Of a stretch of 64,000 nucleotides of DNA, positions 37,024 through 45,166 are shown piece after piece; the stretch's first letter is position 1, and each line of letters starts with the position of its first letter. The notes under the pieces were generated by a model. It was not told the DNA's origin and made no database searches. It worked only from the letters and a program-made list of their open reading frames with translations. This DNA is from Chitinophaga deserti (GTDB taxonomy: Bacteria > Bacteroidota > Bacteroidia > Chitinophagales > Chitinophagaceae). Location: positions 124,001 through 188,000 of the forward strand of contig NZ_QFFK01000005.1 in NCBI RefSeq assembly GCF_003149455.1, in the 5' to 3' direction. The position numbers and the translations under genes were made by a program.

Positions 37024-38454
37024 ATGTCCAATCAGGAACATTCTTTCAAGCCAACGCTTAGTCTCGTTGATGCCACAATGATCGTGGCAGGCTCGATGAT
37101 CGGCTCCGGCATTTTCATTGTTTCCGCCGAAGTAGCCCGGTCTATGGGCTCTTCCGGGTGGATGATGGCAATGTGGGTGCTGGCGGGTATCGTTACACTT
37201 ATTGCGGCCCTTAGTTACGGGGAGCTTTCCGGGATGTTCCCGAAAGCCGGCGGACAATACGTATACCTCCGCGAAGCCTACAATCCATTTATCGCTTTTC
37301 TCTTTGGCTGGACGCAGTTCGGTGTTATCCAGACAGGCACCATTGCAGCCGTGGCCATGGCATTCGCCAAATACCTCGGGTATCTTGCCCCGGGATTGGG
37401 AGAAACCAACGTGTTATTTAAAATTCCATTGGGAGGGTGGGCATTTTCGGTCAATATGGCCCAGATAATCGCCATACTTTCCATTGTGCTCCTTACCTGG
37501 ATCAATACAAAAGGTGTTAAAAACGGGAAGATCATTCAGACCGTATTTACTTTCACCAAGCTCTTCTCCCTTTTCGGCCTGATCATTTTCGGGTTGCTGA
37601 TAGGAGCAAAAGCTGAAATTTGGAACGCCAACTGGACCAATGCCTGGGAAACTGCCAATCTCAAGATGGTGGATGGCCAATTGGTAACCACAGCGCTGAG
37701 CGGAATGGCCTTCCTGGGTGCCATAGCTGTTTCCATGAAAGGGACCCTGTTTTCCAGCGATGCCTGGAACAATGTGACCTTTATAGCCGGGGAAATCAAA
37801 AATCCCCAGAAAAACATCGGTCGGGCGCTTTTCCTTGGCACTTTCATCGTAACGATTATCTACGTATCTGCAAACCTCATGTACCTCGCTGTACTGCCTT
37901 TTAACGAGATTGCCTTTGCGGAGCATGAAAGAGTAGGGGTTGCAGCTGCGGAGCGAATTTTCGGCCCCGGATTGGGCGCTACGGCCATTGCAGTAATGAT
38001 CATCATCTCTACTTTTGGCTGTAACAACGGCCTGATCCTCTCCGGCGCCCGGATTTACTACACAATGGCAAAAGACGGCCTGTTTTTCCGCAAGGCAGGC
38101 GAGCTTAACAAATTTGACGTGCCCGGCACCGGCCTCTGGATTCAGTGCCTCTGGGCCTCGTTATTATGCCTTTCCGGTAAATATGGCGACCTGCTGACCA
38201 TGGTTATTTTCGGCGTACTGCTGTTTTACGTGATCACCATCATTGGCATATTTGTACTGCGGAGAACCCGGCCTGATGTACCCCGGAGCTATAAAGCCTT
38301 CGGATATCCCGTTCTCCCTGCCATTTATGTGCTAGTAGCCCTTTCACTGGCCGTGCTGCTGCTCATTTATGAGCCTGAATATGCAGTTCCGGGCCTGGGT
38401 ATCATCCTCTTAGGCATACCCTTGTATTATGCCGCCAGGAAAGAAGTGAAGTAG
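37024..38454 (+). CDS. APC family amino acid permease
   Basis: 476 residues with twelve hydrophobic segments. The first helix carries the unwound substrate site MIVAGSMIGSGIF (APC motif GSGIF), and GELSGMFPKAGGQYVYLREAY is the conserved loop after helix 2. A long polar loop after helix 6 and SSDAWNNVTFIAGEIKNPQKNI are typical of the L-type/basic amino acid branch. It should import or exchange amino acids across the inner membrane; the substrate is not deducible. It is flanked by terminators on both sides. Confidence 0.9.
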   Translation: MSNQEHSFKPTLSLVDATMIVAGSMIGSGIFIVSAEVARSMGSSGWMMAMWVLAGIVTLIAALSYGELSGMFPKAGGQYVYLREAYNPFIAFLFGWTQFGVIQTGTIAAVAMAFAKYLGYLAPGLGETNVLFKIPLGGWAFSVNMAQIIAILSIVLLTWINTKGVKNGKIIQTVFTFTKLFSLFGLIIFGLLIGAKAEIWNANWTNAWETANLKMVDGQLVTTALSGMAFLGAIAVSMKGTLFSSDAWNNVTFIAGEIKNPQKNIGRALFLGTFIVTIIYVSANLMYLAVLPFNEIAFAEHERVGVAAAERIFGPGLGATAIAVMIIISTFGCNNGLILSGARIYYTMAKDGLFFRKAGELNKFDVPGTGLWIQCLWASLLCLSGKYGDLLTMVIFGVLLFYVITIIGIFVLRRTRPDVPRSYKAFGYPVLPAIYVLVALSLAVLLLIYEPEYAVPGLGIILLGIPLYYAARKEVK

Positions 38455-38472
38455 TTTTGTTTTTTCGGACAT

Positions 38473-38508
38473 AAAGCCGCGCTGCCATTATGGTTGCGCG
38501 GCTTTTTT
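38473..38508 (+). terminator. Terminator after the permease gene
   Basis: AAAGCCGCGC pairs with GCGCGGCTTT around TGCCATTATGGTT, followed by a run of T. Confidence 0.88.
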
Positions 38509-38887
38509 TAATACAGAATTTTCACCACTGCAGGAATAATACAGGCATGCGGCGTAATTTAGACTTAGAAGACCAGGAAATGCCAATTTAGCAAGACAGC
38601 GACCCAGATTGTAACCCTGAACGCATTCCTGAAAATTTATTTAACCAGAAAGGCACGGAAAATCTCCACTTTGGATTTTCCCATCAATTATATCTGACTA
38701 TTGTTGCCGGCACTGTTGCGGGCGTCTCCAACATGCCGGCATCATATGGTCACCGGAAGGTTTCGTTTGTTTCGGAAGAAAATCGAAGCCCTCTTTAGAG
38801 TACCATTGAAAGCCTACACAATTGCATTCTCGAACATTCACATGATTTTATGCCCGGCACACTGTTTCCACAGCGTGCTTTTTTATT
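38509..38887. other. Gene-free interval before the DUF4254 gene
   Basis: No credible coding sequence is seen. Near its end GCACACTG (38857-38864) can pair with CAGCGTGC (38871-38878, one mismatch), followed by a T-run, so a short transcript from within the interval could end here. No matching promoter was identified. Confidence 0.4.
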
Positions 38888-38895
38888 TACATTTG
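38888..38895 (+). promoter_or_regulatory. TACATTTG box at the DUF4254 start codon
   Basis: The motif matches TAnnTTTG and lies five bases before the ATG at 38900. If used, the transcript would begin at or just inside the start codon (leaderless). No clear TTTG is seen at the expected upstream distance. Confidence 0.35.
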
Positions 38896-38899
38896 CTGC

Positions 38900-39511
38900 A
38901 TGTTTACCGCACTTTGCATCGAAATTTTTGACCAGAGCATCCGCGATTACCATGTGGCAGACGATATCCACCAGTCGGCCCGGAATCCTTATGAAAACGC
39001 CTCCATCGAACATTTACTCTATTCCAAAAACTGGATTGATACAGTGCAATGGCATCTGGAAGATGTTATCCGCAACCCGGCCATCGACCCCGTTAAAGCA
39101 CTGGAAATGAAGCGCTGGATCGACCGCTCCAACCAGGAACGGACGGACATGGTGGAGTATATCGACAGTTACTTCCTCGATAAATACAAGAACATAATTC
39201 CGGCACCCGGCGCCGCAATCAATACTGAAAGCCCCGCCTGGGCCATCGACCGCCTTTCGATCCTGGGTTTGAAAATCTGGCATATGCGCGAAGAAGCTAC
39301 CCGGGCCGATGCTACAGAAGAGCACCGCCAGGCATGCAGCCGTAAGCTTGATGTGTTGCTGGAGCAGCAGCGGGATCTTTCCAAAGCGATTGAGGAGCTG
39401 CTGGAAGATATCTCTAAAGGCCGCAAGTACATGAAAGTGTACAAGCAAATGAAAATGTACAACGATCCTTCGCTCAACCCTGTACTGTATGGGCAAAAAA
39501 ACGGACAGTAA
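38900..39511 (+). CDS. DUF4254 domain-containing protein
   Basis: 203 residues. The sequence is of the Bacteroidota DUF4254 type: IEHLLYSKNWIDTVQWHLED, KRWIDRSNQERTDMVEYIDSYFLD and LSILGLKIWHMREEATRAD. It is mostly helical and without a signal peptide, so probably cytosolic. The function is unknown. It overlaps the start of the following glycosyltransferase gene by 23 bp, a linkage I recall as recurrent, which suggests a role in lipopolysaccharide or surface glycan assembly. Confidence 0.82.
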   Translation: MFTALCIEIFDQSIRDYHVADDIHQSARNPYENASIEHLLYSKNWIDTVQWHLEDVIRNPAIDPVKALEMKRWIDRSNQERTDMVEYIDSYFLDKYKNIIPAPGAAINTESPAWAIDRLSILGLKIWHMREEATRADATEEHRQACSRKLDVLLEQQRDLSKAIEELLEDISKGRKYMKVYKQMKMYNDPSLNPVLYGQKNGQ

Positions 39512-40502
39512 GTCCACCCTCCTGGCCGTCCGCTTCAGCGCCATGGGCGATGTGGCCATGACCATTCCCGTTATGAAGCAGGTGCTGGACACCTATCCCG
39601 ATCTCACGATCGTTTTCGTCACCAATAAAAACTGGGGTGCGCTCTGTAAGGGGATTCCCCGGCTGATTTTCGTACCTGCCGACCTGAAAGGTGAGCATAA
39701 GGGTGTTAATGGCCTTTTCCGTCTTTTCCGCTCAGTTCGTGCGCAGTATCCCGGTATCCGTGCCATGGCTGACCTCCACCAGGTGCTCCGCAGCCAGATA
39801 CTTCGTTCCTTTTTCCGTTTATCAGCTGTGAAAGTAGCTGTGATAGATAAGGGCAGGGCAGGGAAGAAGGCTCTCACCCGGAAGGAAAATAAAATCCTCC
39901 AGCCTCTTACAACGACTATCAACCGCTACCGCGCCGTTTTCGCACAGCTGGGTTACCCGGTGGATGCGAATGCTTCAGGAACATTCCCCCGTGCTTTATC
40001 CGGTAAACAGCAGATCGGCATTGCACCATTTGCCACTTATCGTGAGAAAACTTACCCCATTTCCCGCATGGAAACTGCCATCCGCCAGCTGCGCGAACAA
40101 ACGAAGGCAGATATCCTGCTGTTTGGCGGCGGTAAGGAGGAAACTCTGCAACTGGAAGCCCTGGCATCACGTGTGGATGGATTGCAGGTGGTAGCCGGAA
40201 AACATTCTCTCGAAGAGGAATTAAGTATCATAAGCGGTCTTTCTGTTATGGTTAGTATGGACTCCGCTAACATGCACCTGGCTTCACTCTTCGGGGTACC
40301 TGTAGTGTCTGTATGGGGCGCTACACACCCTTCTGCAGGATTTATGGGATTCGGCCAGAAGGAAGAGAATGCAGTGCAGCTGGACCTGTATTGCCGCCCT
40401 TGTTCAGTATTCGGCAGCAAGCCCTGTTTCAGAGGAGATCATGCCTGTATGGAGGAGCTGGCACCGGAGCACATTGTGGATAAGGTAATGCGGCTATTAT
40501 AA
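39489..40502 (+). CDS. Glycosyltransferase family 9 (heptosyltransferase-like)
   Basis: 337 residues with two Rossmann-like domains (GT-B). The N-terminal motif VRFSAMGDVAMTIPVM and the C-terminal nucleotide-sugar site ISGLSVMVSMDSANMHLASLFGVPVV with VWGATHP are the GT9 signatures. Members add heptose from ADP-heptose to the lipopolysaccharide core at the cytosolic face of the inner membrane. The C-terminus has a cysteine pair region (CRPCSVFGSKPC) as in other family members. It overlaps the DUF4254 gene by 23 bp. Confidence 0.9.
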   Translation: MGKKTDSKSTLLAVRFSAMGDVAMTIPVMKQVLDTYPDLTIVFVTNKNWGALCKGIPRLIFVPADLKGEHKGVNGLFRLFRSVRAQYPGIRAMADLHQVLRSQILRSFFRLSAVKVAVIDKGRAGKKALTRKENKILQPLTTTINRYRAVFAQLGYPVDANASGTFPRALSGKQQIGIAPFATYREKTYPISRMETAIRQLREQTKADILLFGGGKEETLQLEALASRVDGLQVVAGKHSLEEELSIISGLSVMVSMDSANMHLASLFGVPVVSVWGATHPSAGFMGFGQKEENAVQLDLYCRPCSVFGSKPCFRGDHACMEELAPEHIVDKVMRLL

Positions 40503-40562
40503 GTTGAAAGGCTTGGTATCAGTGAGTTTCAGTGAAAAGTTTTCAAAAAACCGAACAATTTT

Positions 40563-40592
40563 TTTGCAGAAATAAAAAAAGTTATACTTTTG
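40563..40592 (+). promoter_or_regulatory. Promoter of tRNA-Gln(TTG)
   Basis: TTTG at 40563-40566, an 18-bp spacer and TACTTTTG at 40585-40592. The tRNA begins 16 bp later. Confidence 0.7.
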
Positions 40593-40608
40593 CAATCCCA
40601 ACGAACGG

Positions 40609-40679
40609 TGCCCGATAGTATAATGGTAGTACGACAGATTTTGGTTCTGTTTGTCTAGGTTCGAATCCTGGTCGGGCAA
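40609..40679 (+). tRNA. tRNA-Gln (anticodon TTG)
   Basis: Acceptor TGCCCGA (40609-40615) pairs with TCGGGCA (40672-40678). The anticodon arm ACAGA TTTTGGT TCTGT gives TTG, and the T-arm is TAGGTTCGAATCCTG. CCA is not encoded. Confidence 0.97.
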
Positions 40680-40685
40680 CAAGGG

Positions 40686-40722
40686 AAAATCCGCAATAGT
40701 TTTATCACTGTTGCGGATTTTT
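40686..40722 (+). terminator. Terminator after tRNA-Gln(TTG)
   Basis: AAAATCCGCAA (40686-40696) pairs exactly with TTGCGGATTTT (40711-40721). Confidence 0.88.
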
Positions 40723-40817
40723 GTTTATAGCGGGATTGTAATACGCATTCAATTCAGCCTGTCTGAAATAGAGAACCTCCTTTGCTCCGGCACTTCTCTC
40801 ACTTATTATAAATGCAA

Positions 40818-41250
40818 TTACTTTTCCCTGGAATATAGCTGATGCAACTTGGTTAATTTCAAGAAGTCAGTAATAAGTCGCGCCTCTTCAACATCAATAT
40901 ACTGTCGTGTCATCTTTTTTTAAATGTCTTTTCTCTGCAGGAAAGTAAGCCCGGTATACCTCTTCCAATCTAAAGGCCAACCGCGATCCCAGGTCATTAT
41001 TATTTTCGAAAACTTCTAACGCCTGATGAAAGCTGGCTTAGGGATTATTTAACCCCACTTCCATCGTCTTTTGAAATCCTGCAAAGTGTACTGCGGTAGT
41101 GCTAAATATTCTTCACTGCATTCAAGCCATCGTTTTGTTGCGTGTTACGTATATTCAGGTATAGCAGGAACTCATTGTTTTGGTAATCTTATAACGCTCC
41201 ATGCTCAAATCGAACAACCGAACTTTCAATGGGAATAACATATCGCCATA
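40818..41250 (-). pseudogene. Decayed gene, multiple frameshifts, family unknown
   Basis: The minus strand gives protein-like stretches in successive frames: MLFPLKVRLFDLSMERYKIT, then EFLLYLNIRNTQQNDGLN, then RWLECSEEYLALPQYTLQDF, then HQALEVFENNNDLGSRLAF plus RLEEVYRAYFPAEKRHLKK, then MTRQYIDVEEARLITDFLKL and on to a TAA at 40818-40820. Single-base changes in A-runs (near the last two joins and the first) would restore one reading frame of about 140 residues; one in-frame TAA also breaks it. The helical, charged composition gives no family. The upstream end and start codon are uncertain. Confidence 0.6.
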
Positions 41251-41315
41251 AAAAAACTACCCGGCAGGCCAATCCTCCGGCATTCAGTGTTATGTGATAC
41301 AGAAACCTGATCATC

Positions 41316-41447
41316 CCTTTATCTGTCTGCTGTCATCTTAAGCCGACCTCCATATCATCTCCACATCAAGTCCACCTTTTGTCCGCAATTGACTGCCATT
41401 TCACCCGGTGTACACCCCGAGTTCACTTCGTGTTCCATCCCTTTAGC
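41316..41447. repeat. 11-bp-phased intergenic tract
   Basis: From 41349 four consecutive 11-bp steps start with TCC (TCCATATCATC, TCCACATCAAG, TCCACCTTTTG, TCCGCAATTGA), followed by CTG, CCC, CCC, CTT and ATC at the same spacing. Only the pyrimidine-rich start of each unit is kept. It lies just upstream of the DUF4846 gene. The rest of 41251-41544 shows nothing else recognisable. Confidence 0.6.
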
Positions 41448-41544
41448 CTAAATATTGCATATTGATTACAGGAAGATAAGCCAGGGTCACTAGCTTAAAT
41501 GTTCACCGGTTTATGGAAGTACCAGGTTTCTGCATCTATTCAAT

Positions 41545-42324
41545 ATGCGCACCTTCCTGATTATCCTTTCTGTTTTTTTTGTGGGTATTGCCCATGCACA
41601 GACCGTAGGTAACTGGCCATTACCAGCAGGTTATAGCAGGATAACACAACCGACGGCTTCGTTTGGGGCATGGCTTCGAAAAGTACCTTTGAAACAAAGT
41701 TCTACCGTATATCTTTTTAATGGAGAGAAGAAACGAAACCAGTCGGCCCAGGTGGCAGTCCTCAATATATCAACCGGTAAGAAAGATCTACAGCAATGTG
41801 CAGATGCAGTAATGCGTCTCTATGCGGAATACCTATATGCCACTCAAAAAACGAACCGTATCAGTTTCAATGCCACCGATGGTACAGTGTTGGATTATGC
41901 TGGCTGGCAACGCGGCACGCGCTGGAAGTTGCGCGGCAGTAAACTGATGAAAGTTAATAGCGGTTCACCATGTCAGGGAAGGCAGTGTCTCGAATCTTAC
42001 CTCGAATTCATATTCTCCTACGCCGGAACTATATCTCTGAAAAAGCAATTAAAAACTGTGCAGAATGTAAAAGATGTAATCCCGGGTGATGTATTCATTG
42101 AAGCTGGTTCCCCGGGTCATGCGGTAATTGTAATGGATGTGGCTGTCAATCAACATGGACAAAAGATGTTCCTGCTTGCTCAGAGTTATATGCCGGCTCA
42201 GGATATCCATCTGCTGCGGAACCCTTCCGCTTCCAATGCCTGGTACCCATTACCTGTTGGAAATTTAGTTACCCCTGAATGGGTGTTTGGAAAGAGCAGT
42301 GCTTTAATGCGTTTTGCGCAGTAG
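41545..42324 (+). CDS. DUF4846 domain-containing secreted protein
   Basis: 259 residues with a signal peptide (MRTFLIILSVFFVGIAHAQ). The body resembles DUF4846: GSFGAWLR-like ASFGAWLRKVPL, QCADAVMRLYAEYLYATQK, RISFNATDGTVLDYAGWQRG and PGDVFIEAGSPGHAVIVMD. The last segment has a His and Asp in an NlpC/CHAP-like setting, but I do not claim an activity. Family assignment is by memory. It ends on the base before the convergent CAP gene. Confidence 0.75.
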   Translation: MRTFLIILSVFFVGIAHAQTVGNWPLPAGYSRITQPTASFGAWLRKVPLKQSSTVYLFNGEKKRNQSAQVAVLNISTGKKDLQQCADAVMRLYAEYLYATQKTNRISFNATDGTVLDYAGWQRGTRWKLRGSKLMKVNSGSPCQGRQCLESYLEFIFSYAGTISLKKQLKTVQNVKDVIPGDVFIEAGSPGHAVIVMDVAVNQHGQKMFLLAQSYMPAQDIHLLRNPSASNAWYPLPVGNLVTPEWVFGKSSALMRFAQ

Positions 42325-42873
42325 TTAATAGGACAACCCGATTTCCTGTGTCCAGTAATTGCTGATGCGGGCGATACAGGTTTCTTTCAGGAGCGGGTTC
42401 ATCATGGCCAAACAATGCGACTTGCTACCCATCCACCCGGCTACAACAGTTTTTTCAGTTAGTATCCCCAATGCCAGGTTTTCCGCATAAGACTTCCAGT
42501 TGTAACCCATTTTCCGAATACGGTCCCCACCAGTGCTTCCGTTCTTCCCGGTATGACTCATATAAATGCTGTCGTTCATCTCCTTGCTATGTAACCATGC
42601 CGCTTTTTCCAACCTGATATTCCATGTCAGGGGTGGTGCGGGTGGCATCCAGGTATCACCACAATTACAGCCTTTACTGCGGTAAGCATTAATCAGCGCC
42701 AGCATATTTGCGCTATCTACCCGCGGGTTCATAACGAATGTAGAGTCTTTAACTATAAAGTTTGTTGTGGAGGAGGTGCCATTGGGAGGAATGAATTCTT
42801 CGAGTGGTTCTTTAGTACAGGCACAAAGGATGGTCAGGCATGCCGTAATGCATGCGAACGTCAGATTTTTCAT
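42325..42873 (-). CDS. CAP-domain (SCP/PR-1-like) lipoprotein
   Basis: 182 residues. The N-terminus MKNLTFACITACLTILCAC is a lipoprotein signal with the modified Cys near residue 17-19. The CAP core follows: LINAYRSKG, WNIRLEKAAWLHSKEMND, HTGKNGSTGGDRIRKMGYNW and YAENLALG, with the His and Glu pair of the family cavity. The role of bacterial CAP proteins is mostly unknown. Extra cysteines (GCNCGD, SHCLAMM, KETC) could form disulfides. It converges with the DUF4846 gene without spacing. Confidence 0.85.
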   Translation of the reverse strand: MKNLTFACITACLTILCACTKEPLEEFIPPNGTSSTTNFIVKDSTFVMNPRVDSANMLALINAYRSKGCNCGDTWMPPAPPLTWNIRLEKAAWLHSKEMNDSIYMSHTGKNGSTGGDRIRKMGYNWKSYAENLALGILTEKTVVAGWMGSKSHCLAMMNPLLKETCIARISNYWTQEIGLSY

Positions 42874-43216
42874 ACAACACTTTTGAGAATGCTGCCGGTG
42901 GAACGGGCATCAGCCGGATAAAGCTGTATCTCGCAGGCATGCGAAAGCCAGTCTGCCGGAGCAGTCGGTTTCAGTAAAGGATTAATTGGGAATGAAGACG
43001 GAGGTTATAGTTTGTCGGTGTATTGGTTCGGGCCGGGTGGCGCATCAACTTTGCATCAGTGCTTTCTTCAATCTGATACAAATGTAAGTAACCGGTAAAA
43101 CCGGTTCAATGACCATCGTCAATGGTCCCGATGATCGTAAGGAGAGGGGAGATGCTTGCTTTACGGTTGTTTTTCGCCTGCCTGAGGGCGTTACCTGGTT
43201 GACCTGTTAGTACGGG
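42874..43216. other. Gene-free interval with two short hairpins
   Basis: No coding sequence is seen. Two adjacent inverted repeats lie about 90-125 bp beyond the fecR stop: AACCGGT/ACCGGTT (43090-43106) and GACCAT/ATGGTC (43111-43127). They have no T-run; termination of the minus-strand fecR transcript is possible but not clear. Confidence 0.5.
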
Positions 43217-44329
43217 TTATTTGAAATGCAGTTTTCCTTTATCGTCGAAATAGTATCTGATGGCAGTTGTGCTTTGAAGGTTATCGAGGAATACTTTAAC
43301 CGGCTTACGCTGATTGAGTAAGCCGCTGAATGCCTGCTCTGCAGCCTCCGGGTCATCGATTACCACTTCAATTTCATATGCTCTTTGCAGCACCGAGGCT
43401 ATATTGCGCAGGGTGGTTTGCTGAAAGTAATACTTATTGTTTCGCCAGCTTGATACTACCGATTCATCGAATGTTCCGGTAGTAAGGTTGCCATTTTGCA
43501 ATGAGGCCTGCTGGCCGGGGCGTAATGTAACCTGCCGGCCATTAGCTTCCGCACGCACCGCACCATACATGAGGGATAATTGTATGGCTGACGGGTCGTA
43601 AGCCTGCAGATTAAAATCGGTCCCCAGTACGGTAACCGTCATGCCCTCAGTTTCTACAACAAATACCTGTTGCGGGTTTGCCTGTATCTCCATCCAGGCT
43701 TCCCCTTTGAGGCGGATTCTCCTTTCACTTCCCTGGAAACTGCCAGGAAAATCGAGTACGGAAGCGCTATTGAGCCATATTTTGCTGCCGTCAGGAAGTA
43801 CTACCCGGTAGGTGAGCCCGGGTGGAACAGTCAGCCGGTTGAGGCCGGATGTGCCTTCGGCAATGGAATTAATTCGGAGTACCTGACTGTCGGCTTCCGC
43901 CTGCCAGCCTTTAATAGAGCTGGTCCCTGATGAGTGAGAAAGATCCACCGTTTGGCCGGATGTGGTCGACAATGTAACGCCTCCGGTTGCCTGTATTGCA
44001 GTTACGTGGCTAAGCTGTGTCCGGGAGGGTGACAGCAGCCACCAGATGCATCCTGCCAGCAGGGCTGCTATGGCTGCTGCGGCGAGTACTGCACGCAAAG
44101 GTCCTGAACGCTTTATTGAGATGGGGGCCCAGGGTTTATGATCCAGCCGCCTGAATTTATTATCAATATCCTCCTTACTGAAGGTGGCACACATAATATC
44201 CCAGCTGGCCCTGATGGCAGGGTCTGTCTGGATAAGACGTTCCAGCTCTGCAGTTTCTTCCGGCGTTGTATCCCCTGCAAGCCGCATCGTCATCAGTTTG
44301 AATATATGTTCTCCTTCAGTCATCATCAT
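43217..44329 (-). CDS. FecR-family anti-sigma factor
   Basis: 370 residues. A cytosolic N-terminal part of about 85 residues (RLAGDTTPEETAELERLIQ) binds the sigma factor, a single transmembrane helix follows (AVLAAAAIAALLAGCIWWLL), then a periplasmic FecR domain (LPDGSKIWLNSASVLDFP; VETEGMTVTVLGTDFNLQAY) and a C-terminal DUF4974/STN-like domain (YYFQQTTLRNIASVLQRAYEIEVVI). It relays the state of the SusC transporter to the ECF sigma factor encoded 35 bp upstream. Three ATGs lie in the first three codons; the first is used here. Confidence 0.93.
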   Translation of the reverse strand: MMMTEGEHIFKLMTMRLAGDTTPEETAELERLIQTDPAIRASWDIMCATFSKEDIDNKFRRLDHKPWAPISIKRSGPLRAVLAAAAIAALLAGCIWWLLSPSRTQLSHVTAIQATGGVTLSTTSGQTVDLSHSSGTSSIKGWQAEADSQVLRINSIAEGTSGLNRLTVPPGLTYRVVLPDGSKIWLNSASVLDFPGSFQGSERRIRLKGEAWMEIQANPQQVFVVETEGMTVTVLGTDFNLQAYDPSAIQLSLMYGAVRAEANGRQVTLRPGQQASLQNGNLTTGTFDESVVSSWRNNKYYFQQTTLRNIASVLQRAYEIEVVIDDPEAAEQAFSGLLNQRKPVKVFLDNLQSTTAIRYYFDDKGKLHFK

Positions 44330-44364
44330 GTGAAATACAATTTTTCCGCTGGTGCGGAGTAAGC

Positions 44365-44919
44365 TTAATACAAATGCCGCAGCAGCCCGCGCAGGTTTTT
44401 GAGCGCCAGCTGCATTTGCTTCTTGACGGTTTTTTCGCTGATATTCATTTCTATGGCAATTTCACGGCGCGATTTATCCTCCTGGTAAGCGGAACGGAAA
44501 ACAGTACCCTGCCGGGGCGGAAGCTTTCGGATAGCATCTTCCAGCGACCTCCCCAGTTCCTGTGTTTCCATTTTGTATACGGGGTAAGTAACGTCTTCCA
44601 GCCTATCCGTGAGCATGGCTAGCCTTTTGCGCCGGGTATCGGCAACTGCCATACGGTTGAGGCAACGGTTCCTGATGGCAATAAAGAGATAATTACGGAT
44701 AGCGTCTCTGCTGATGGCAGGTATACGGAGATATAACTGCCGTTCCCAGCAATCAGTGAAAAACTCCTGTACCAGCTCTTCCGCTTCCTGCTCCTGCTGA
44801 AGGATGGCGGTAGCCGCAATGAGCAGCCATTTGCGGTAATGACGGTAGAAGGATGCGTATTCGCCGGTTCCCTGCTGTAGATGCAACAGCAGAGCCACCT
44901 CGTTGCAAACGTCGGCCAT
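44365..44919 (-). CDS. ECF sigma factor of a FecI-type regulatory pair
   Basis: 184 residues from ATG 44919 (MADVCNEVALLLHLQQG), chosen because region 2 then starts at the usual distance; the in-frame start at 45003 would add 28 unusual residues. Region 2 is around FYRHYRKWLLIAATAIL and EAEELVQEFFTDCWER; region 4 has LPPRQGTVFRSAYQEDKSRREI and MNISEKTVKKQMQLALKNLR, a helix-turn-helix for the -35 element. It precedes fecR and is divergent from susC, so it should activate the nutrient uptake genes. Confidence 0.92.
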   Translation of the reverse strand: MADVCNEVALLLHLQQGTGEYASFYRHYRKWLLIAATAILQQEQEAEELVQEFFTDCWERQLYLRIPAISRDAIRNYLFIAIRNRCLNRMAVADTRRKRLAMLTDRLEDVTYPVYKMETQELGRSLEDAIRKLPPRQGTVFRSAYQEDKSRREIAIEMNISEKTVKKQMQLALKNLRGLLRHLY

Positions 44920-45166
44920 TCGGTATGGGTAAGTTGCGGTAGATAATAAGTGGAGCGTATACACATTAAAAGTAGGGATATTTTCTGATTGCCAGCCCTC
45001 CAATGAGTTTGTGAAATATTTTTTTATGGTCCGTTTACTCCCCCGGCTTCCGGATCCGGTATTAGTGAGTATACCATTTGTTTCCCTGTTACCATTTAAG
45101 ACAGCCAGACATGATTTCTCCGCTTCTTAGCTAAGCTGTTCGAACCACTATTTGATACTTGCTGTC

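Noticed and set aside
38701..38931. A 76-codon plus-strand frame before the DUF4254 gene
   Set aside because: TTG start, Cys/His/Leu-rich random-looking sequence, and it overlaps the DUF4254 start in another frame.
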